NCBI RefSeq assembly: GCF_000718325.1
Contig: NZ_JOFV01000016.1
Location: forward strand, 14,348-78,347
From: Oerskovia turbata
Lineage (GTDB): Bacteria > Actinomycetota > Actinomycetes > Actinomycetales > Cellulomonadaceae
Reading direction: 5' to 3'
DNA: 64,000 nt
Position numbers and translations under genes: made by a program. This document shows positions 59,485 to 64,000 of the stretch, in pieces (positions within the stretch are counted from its first letter, which is position 1; the number at the start of each line of letters is the position of its first letter). The notes under the pieces were generated by a model that saw only the letters and a list, made by a program, of their open reading frames with translations, searched no databases and had not been told where the DNA came from.

Positions 59485-60126
59485 GTGTCGACCGCAACGG
59501 CTGCCCCCCACGCCCACCAGCACGTGAGCGTCAACCGACCGAACCCTGTCTCGGTCGGGACGATCGTGTGGCTGGCCAGCGAGCTCATGTTCTTCGCTGG
59601 ACTGTTCGCTATGTACTTCACCGCTCGATCGGTGATACCCGCCGAGGAGTGGGCTTCTCAGACCGAGAAGCTCAACATCCCCTTCGCCGTGATCAACACG
59701 TCGATCCTGGTGCTGTCCTCCGTGACGTGCCAGCTGGGTGTCCTCGCGGCGGAGCGTTTCCAGCCCGTCCGCACCGGATCGATCCTCCAGGTCAACCGGT
59801 GGGGGATGAACGAGTGGATCACGCTCACGTACCTCATGGGTGCGTTCTTCATCGGCGGTCAGGTCTACGAGTACGCCGAGCTCGTGCACGAGGGACTCAC
59901 CATCTCGTCGCACCCCTACGGCTCGGTCTTCTTCCTGGCCACGGGCTTCCACGGACTCCACGTCGTGGGTGGTCTGATCGCCTTCCTGTTCCTTCTCGGC
60001 CGGTCCTTCGCCGCCAAGAACTTCGGGCACCACGAGGCCACCACCGGCATCGTGACGTCCTACTACTGGCACTTCGTCGACGTCGTGTGGATCGCACTCT
60101 TCTTCGTGATCTACATCCTCCGTTGA
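59485..60126 (+). CDS. ctaE: cytochrome c oxidase subunit III
   Basis: A 213-residue subunit of the aa3-type terminal oxidase with seven hydrophobic helices expected; visible here are [58 protein letters not shown] and [11 protein letters not shown]. The glutamate and histidine pattern of subunit III is intact. The GTG at 59485 is preferred, with CATAAT seven bases upstream; an ATG at 59476 would overlap that hexamer. Its position before qcrCAB is the usual actinobacterial arrangement, in which complexes III and IV form one supercomplex. Confidence 0.93.
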   Translation: MSTATAAPHAHQHVSVNRPNPVSVGTIVWLASELMFFAGLFAMYFTARSVIPAEEWASQTEKLNIPFAVINTSILVLSSVTCQLGVLAAERFQPVRTGSILQVNRWGMNEWITLTYLMGAFFIGGQVYEYAELVHEGLTISSHPYGSVFFLATGFHGLHVVGGLIAFLFLLGRSFAAKNFGHHEATTGIVTSYYWHFVDVVWIALFFVIYILR

Positions 60127-60207
60127 CGCGGTGACGCCCGCGGCACCGATGCCCGGACAACCACATCTGCCCCCTGCACCCCCCACTTGCGAGACGAGGA
60201 TCATTTC

Positions 60208-60987
60208 GTGAAGGCACTCGCCGCCCGCAGGCACCACCGCTTCGCACCGGTCGTGCTGCTGCTGCTGGCGCTGCTGGTCACCGGCGGCGTCTACGCCGCC
60301 TTTGCCCCGAGTCCAGCCAGCGCTGACACCGCCAGCACCGAGGACATCGAGACAGGCCAGAAGCTTTTCCAGGCGAACTGCGCCACCTGCCACGGCCCCA
60401 GCGCCGAGGGATCGGACACCGTCCCGTCCCTCGTCGGCGTCGGAGCGGCCGCTGTCGACTTCCAGGTGTCGACCGGTCGTATGCCCATGCAGATGGAAGG
60501 CCCCCAGGCCATCCAGAAGCCGCGCCAGTTCGACGAGGAGCAGACGGCGCAGCTCGCTGCGTACGTCGCCTCCCTGGGCGCCGGCCCGGCGATCCCCACG
60601 GACGAGCAGGTCGACGCCTCGCTCGGTGACCCGTCGAACGGTGCTGCGGTCTTCCGCACCAACTGCGCGATGTGCCACAACGCCGTCGGCGCGGGCGGTG
60701 CCCTGTCCGAGGGCAAGTTCGCCCCCGCGCTGTGGGAGACCTCGGAGCGCAACATCTACCAGGCGATGCAGACCGGGCCGCAGTCCATGCCGGTCTTCAA
60801 CGACATGAACGTGACGCCCGACGAGAAGCGCGACGTCATCGCCTACCTCGTCGAGCAGCGTGACGGTTCCGCCGGTGGACTCGACCTTGGTTCTCTCGGC
60901 CCCGTCAGCGAGGGCCTGTGGGTGTGGATCGTGGGCATGGGCCTGCTGATCGGCGCCGCTGTGTGGATCGGAGCGAAGTCGTCGTGA
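60208..60987 (+). CDS. qcrC: cytochrome bc1 complex diheme cytochrome c subunit
   Basis: A 259-residue diheme cytochrome c that passes electrons inside the actinobacterial III-IV supercomplex. There are two c-type heme sites, CATCH and CAMCH, each in its own domain. An N-terminal membrane/signal helix (PVVLLLLALLVTGGVYA) and a C-terminal helix (WVWIVGMGLLIGAAVWIG) anchor it. The GTG at 60208 has GAGG eight bases upstream. Its stop overlaps the qcrA start by four bases (GTGA). Confidence 0.94.
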   Translation: MKALAARRHHRFAPVVLLLLALLVTGGVYAAFAPSPASADTASTEDIETGQKLFQANCATCHGPSAEGSDTVPSLVGVGAAAVDFQVSTGRMPMQMEGPQAIQKPRQFDEEQTAQLAAYVASLGAGPAIPTDEQVDASLGDPSNGAAVFRTNCAMCHNAVGAGGALSEGKFAPALWETSERNIYQAMQTGPQSMPVFNDMNVTPDEKRDVIAYLVEQRDGSAGGLDLGSLGPVSEGLWVWIVGMGLLIGAAVWIGAKSS

Positions 60988-62015
60988 GCGACAACCAGAA
61001 CTCGACAGACCTGACGACGCAGGACGGGCACGAGCTCGACCGCTTCCAGGATCCGGGTATCCCGGCTCACAAGAGCCGGATGGCAGACCGTGACCCGAAG
61101 GCCGCCAAGCGTGCCGAGAAGCAGGTCGTGATCCTCTTCACGATCTCGATCATCGGCACCATCGGCATGCTCGTCGCGTTCTTCGCGCTGCCGGAGGACA
61201 CCTCGATCGCGGGGATCCGGACGGCCAACCTCGTCATCGGGCTCGGCCTGGCCTTCTCGCTGCTCGGCATCGGGCTGGCCGCCGTGCACTGGGCGAAGAC
61301 CCTCATGTCGGACCACGAGCACGTCGACGAGCGGCACGCCCAGCGCAGCTCGGACGCGGTCCGTGCCGAAGCCGTGCAGGCACTCACCGAGGGTGCTCAG
61401 GACTCCGGTATCGCCCGTCGTGGCGTGCTCAAGGGTGCGGTCGTCACCGCTCTCGCGCTCTTTCCGCTCGCGATCGCTGTTCCCCTCGTGGCCGAGGTGG
61501 GTGGAGACTGGAACGTCAGCAAGTTCCGCCACACGCTCTGGAAGCCCAAGATGCGCCTCGCGCTCGACCCCTCGGGCCGCCCGATCAAGGCCGAGGACGT
61601 CACGATCGGCAGCGCCTTCCACGTCATCCCCGACGTGCCGGAGGAGGTGCGCACCTCGCACGAGTGGATCTCCGAGAAGGCCAAGGCGATCGTCCTGATG
61701 GTCCGTCTCGATCCTCGTGACCTCAAGGAGGCCGAGGACCGCAAGGACTGGTCGTACGACGGCATCGTCGCCTACTCCAAGGTGTGCACCCACGTCGGGT
61801 GCCCGGTCGCGCTCTACGAACAGCAGACGCACCACCTGCTGTGCCCGTGCCACCAGTCGACCTTCGACGTCGCGGACGGCGCCAAGGTCGTGTTCGGGCC
61901 CGCCAAGCGGCCGCTGCCGCAGCTGCCGATCACCGTTGACGACGAGGGCTACCTGATCGCGCAGAGCGACTTCCTGGAGCCCGTCGGACCGAGCTACTGG
62001 GAGCGCCTCAAGTGA
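60984..62015 (+). CDS. qcrA: cytochrome bc1 complex Rieske iron-sulfur subunit
   Basis: A 343-residue Rieske protein. The 2Fe-2S ligands lie in CTHVGC and CPCHQS, in the C-terminal domain (residues about 190-343). Unlike the one-helix proteobacterial form it has three membrane helices: KQVVILFTISIIGTIGMLV, NLVIGLGLAFSLLGIGLAAV, and GAVVTALALFPLAIAVPLV, as in actinobacteria. Residues 1-40 are hydrophilic and cytoplasmic. The GTG start overlaps the qcrC stop, and its own stop overlaps the qcrB start, so the three subunits are translationally coupled. Confidence 0.95.
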   Translation: MSDNQNSTDLTTQDGHELDRFQDPGIPAHKSRMADRDPKAAKRAEKQVVILFTISIIGTIGMLVAFFALPEDTSIAGIRTANLVIGLGLAFSLLGIGLAAVHWAKTLMSDHEHVDERHAQRSSDAVRAEAVQALTEGAQDSGIARRGVLKGAVVTALALFPLAIAVPLVAEVGGDWNVSKFRHTLWKPKMRLALDPSGRPIKAEDVTIGSAFHVIPDVPEEVRTSHEWISEKAKAIVLMVRLDPRDLKEAEDRKDWSYDGIVAYSKVCTHVGCPVALYEQQTHHLLCPCHQSTFDVADGAKVVFGPAKRPLPQLPITVDDEGYLIAQSDFLEPVGPSYWERLK

Positions 62016-63724
62016 GCACCAGCACCGCGGGACCCGCTGAAGCGACCGCAGACTATCTGGACCAGCGGACCGGCATCGCCGGGGCCGTCAAGGAGTTCGC
62101 CCGCAAGGTCTTCCCTGACCACTGGTCGTTCCTCCTGGGCGAGATCGCCCTCTACTCGTTCGTCGTCCTCATCCTCTCGGGCTTCTTCCTGACGATGTTC
62201 TTCGTGCCGAGCATGGGCCTGGTCACCTACCACGGCGAGCCCGCCACGATGGACGGCCAGCTCATGTCCGAGGCCTTCGCCTCGACGCTGCACACCTCGT
62301 TCGAGGTGCGCGGCGGTCTCCTGATGCGTCAGATCCACCACTGGTCGGCCCTGCTCTTCATGGCCGCGATCGTGACGCACATGATGCGCGTCTTCTTCAC
62401 CGGGGCGTTCCGCAAGCCGCGTGAGCTCAACTGGATGGTCGGGTTCCTCCTGATGATCCTCGGGCTCGGCGCGGGCTTCACGGGCTACTCGCTCCCGGAC
62501 GACGTGCTCTCCGGCAACGGTCTGCGCATCACCGACGGCGTGGTCAAGTCGATCCCGATCATCGGCTCGTACATGTCGTACTTCATCTTCGGTGGCGAGT
62601 TCCCGGGCGAGCACATCATCCCGAGGCTCTTCACGCTGCACATCCTCGTGGTCCCGGGCCTCATCCTGGCGCTCGTCGCCCTCCACCTGTTCTTCGTCGT
62701 GCTGCACAAGCACACGCAGTACCCGGGTGGCGGCCGCACCAACGCCAACGTGGTCGGCTTCCCGCTGTTCCCCGTGTACGTGGCCAAGGCCGGCGGCTTC
62801 TTCTTCGTGGTGTTCGGCGTCATCGCCGCGATGGGCGCCACGATGGCGATCAACAACGTCTGGAACTACGGACCGTACGACCCCTCCCCCGTCTCGGCCG
62901 GTGCTCAACCCGACTGGTACATGCTGTTCCTCGAGGGTTCTCTGCGACTGATGCCTGGGCAGACCGAGTACGTCATCTTGGGCTACACGCTCTCGCTGAA
63001 CGTCCTGATCCCCGCCGTGGTGATCCCTGGTCTGCTGTTCACGTTCCTCGCGCTCTACCCGTTCATCGAGGCGGCGGTGACCAAGGACAAGCGCGAGCAC
63101 CACGTGCTCGACCGTCCGCGCAACGTCCCGGTCCGCACGGGCCTGGGTGTCGGCTTCCTGACGGCGTTCATCATCCTGGCCCTCGCCGGGTCGAACGACC
63201 TCATCGCGACGCACTTCCACCTGTCGATCAACTCGATCACGTGGGTGTTCCGTGTGCTGCTGTTCGTCGGCCCGGTGATCGCGTTCTGGATCACCAAGCG
63301 CATCTGCCTCGGGCTGCAGCGCAAGGACCGCGAGCTCGTCCTGCACGGTCACGAGACCGGACGCATCGTGCGCTTCGCGCACGGTGAGTACATCGAGGTC
63401 CACCGCCCGCTCGACGACCAGGAGCGCTGGCTCCGTGTGAACTACACGGCACACGCTCCCCTGGAGATCGAGCCGGCGACCGACTCTCGCGGTGTGCGCC
63501 GCAAGGGCTACAAGAAGGACCGCCGGATGCAGCGCCTGTCGCGCTTCTTCTACGAGGACCGGGTCGAGCCCGTGACCCCCTCCGAGCTGGCGGCGTCCCA
63601 CTCGCACGGCGAGCACGACGCCCTCGGTACCGCGGACCCCACGCACGCCGTGGAGTCGGGTTCCGCAGTGGGAGGCGGCAGCCACATCGTCAGCCCTGAC
63701 GACACCGGCAGCACCAAGCACTGA
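62012..63724 (+). CDS. qcrB: cytochrome bc1 complex cytochrome b subunit
   Basis: A 570-residue cytochrome b with the quinol-oxidising core. The heme histidines are in helices two and four, including [21 protein letters not shown] and [12 protein letters not shown]. The PEWY-like quinol-site region reads [16 protein letters not shown] here, with PDW in place of PEW, as is common in actinobacteria. The C-terminal about 130 residues form a soluble tail with an acidic end, longer than in proteobacteria. GTG start overlapping the qcrA stop. Confidence 0.95.
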   Translation: MSTSTAGPAEATADYLDQRTGIAGAVKEFARKVFPDHWSFLLGEIALYSFVVLILSGFFLTMFFVPSMGLVTYHGEPATMDGQLMSEAFASTLHTSFEVRGGLLMRQIHHWSALLFMAAIVTHMMRVFFTGAFRKPRELNWMVGFLLMILGLGAGFTGYSLPDDVLSGNGLRITDGVVKSIPIIGSYMSYFIFGGEFPGEHIIPRLFTLHILVVPGLILALVALHLFFVVLHKHTQYPGGGRTNANVVGFPLFPVYVAKAGGFFFVVFGVIAAMGATMAINNVWNYGPYDPSPVSAGAQPDWYMLFLEGSLRLMPGQTEYVILGYTLSLNVLIPAVVIPGLLFTFLALYPFIEAAVTKDKREHHVLDRPRNVPVRTGLGVGFLTAFIILALAGSNDLIATHFHLSINSITWVFRVLLFVGPVIAFWITKRICLGLQRKDRELVLHGHETGRIVRFAHGEYIEVHRPLDDQERWLRVNYTAHAPLEIEPATDSRGVRRKGYKKDRRMQRLSRFFYEDRVEPVTPSELAASHSHGEHDALGTADPTHAVESGSAVGGGSHIVSPDDTGSTKH

Positions 63725-63746
63725 CCTGCTCCCCCTGCGGAGCACG

Positions 63747-63794
63747 ACGACCCGTGAGACGGTCCGGCACCAGCCGGAACATCTCACGGGTCGT
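63747..63794 (+). terminator. hairpin after qcrB
   Basis: ACGACCCGTGAGA (63747-63759) pairs exactly with TCTCACGGGTCGT (63782-63794); the loop contains a second short stem (TCCGGC / GCCGGA). It lies 22 bases after the qcrB stop and would end the respiratory transcript. Confidence 0.85.
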
Positions 63795-63902
63795 TCGCGT
63801 TCCACAGGTGTCGTGTTCGCCCGGTTGTGCACCGGCCGGACCTTTCGCCACAGTTGTCGCACCGTCCGCGGTACGGCGCACCGATCCAGGAGGCCTTCCG
63901 TC

Positions 63903-64000
63903 ATGGCTGTCTACACCCTTCCCGAGCTGTCGTACGACTACGGCGCACTCGAGCCCCACATCTCCGGCCGCATCATGGAGCTGCACCACTCCAAGCACCA
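63903..64000 (+). CDS. sodA: superoxide dismutase (Fe/Mn), N-terminal part
   Basis: The last 98 bases begin a superoxide dismutase: ATG followed by [20 protein letters not shown] and a [13 protein letters not shown] end of the first helix, which holds the first metal His (in the H-H-x-K/S-H-H motif). The start has AGGAGG nine bases upstream. The C-terminal domain and the rest of the metal site are outside the window, so Fe or Mn specificity cannot be told. Confidence 0.93.
   Translation, partial: MAVYTLPELSYDYGALEPHISGRIMELHHSKH

Overview
The window is high-GC (about 73%) DNA from an actinobacterium. Gene content, codon use and gene order fit Micrococcales, most likely the Cellulomonadaceae/Promicromonosporaceae neighbourhood; the genus is inferred from pattern only. 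It is chromosomal core. I find no rRNA, tRNA, CRISPR array, insertion sequence, phage gene or integrase. Both ends are cut genes: acnA at the left and a superoxide dismutase at the right.

Layout. 1-9 kb (minus strand): aconitase, a CtpE-like P-type ATPase, a GT2-GtrA glycosyltransferase, a TrmA-family RNA methyltransferase and a KimA-type K+ importer. 9-16 kb repeats a block known from Mycobacterium (Rv2689c to Rv2701c): KimA-like permease, the CeoB/CeoC TrkA pair, DUF3159, OB-fold protein, DUF3710, dut, DUF3093, DUF4193, suhB, here followed by a TRIC channel. 16-23 kb: sepH with a structured leader, then a minus-strand series of tdk, a phosphodiesterase, DUF5998 and a GNAT/acyl-CoA-synthetase protein. 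23-37 kb: parC and parE about 10 kb apart, enclosing a lysoplasmalogenase, a tandem GNAT protein, metH, a lipoprotein, a RibD-like reductase, a VOC protein and a DUF6580/DUF4430 pair. 37-42 kb: DUF7455, sigA with its promoter, a universal stress protein, DUF4192 and a lipoprotein.

42-64 kb follows a second mycobacterial block (Rv2173 to Rv2196): idsA, an Rv2175c-like wHTH protein, the PASTA kinase pknL, class II DAHP synthase, PPi-type phosphofructokinase, plsC, ROK glucokinase, fadD, an NYN coiled-coil protein, an exonuclease/GIY-YIG fusion, a RAM-domain protein, trpD, a degenerate receiver protein and the respiratory cluster ctaE-qcrC-qcrA-qcrB, then sod.

Regulatory signals. About a dozen genes carry a TANNNT hexamer 6-8 nt before the start codon with no Shine-Dalgarno sequence between, the layout of leaderless transcripts. 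Most convergent gene ends hold strong hairpins. The least explained signals are: a 22-bp-period repeat (GCCGAGGGTGAC units) in two convergent gaps about 20 kb apart, with a related CGAGG-word hairpin in a third; two mutually exclusive hairpins before sepH; an 18-bp palindrome between the ATPase and acnA; and a palindrome in the convergent gap after parC.
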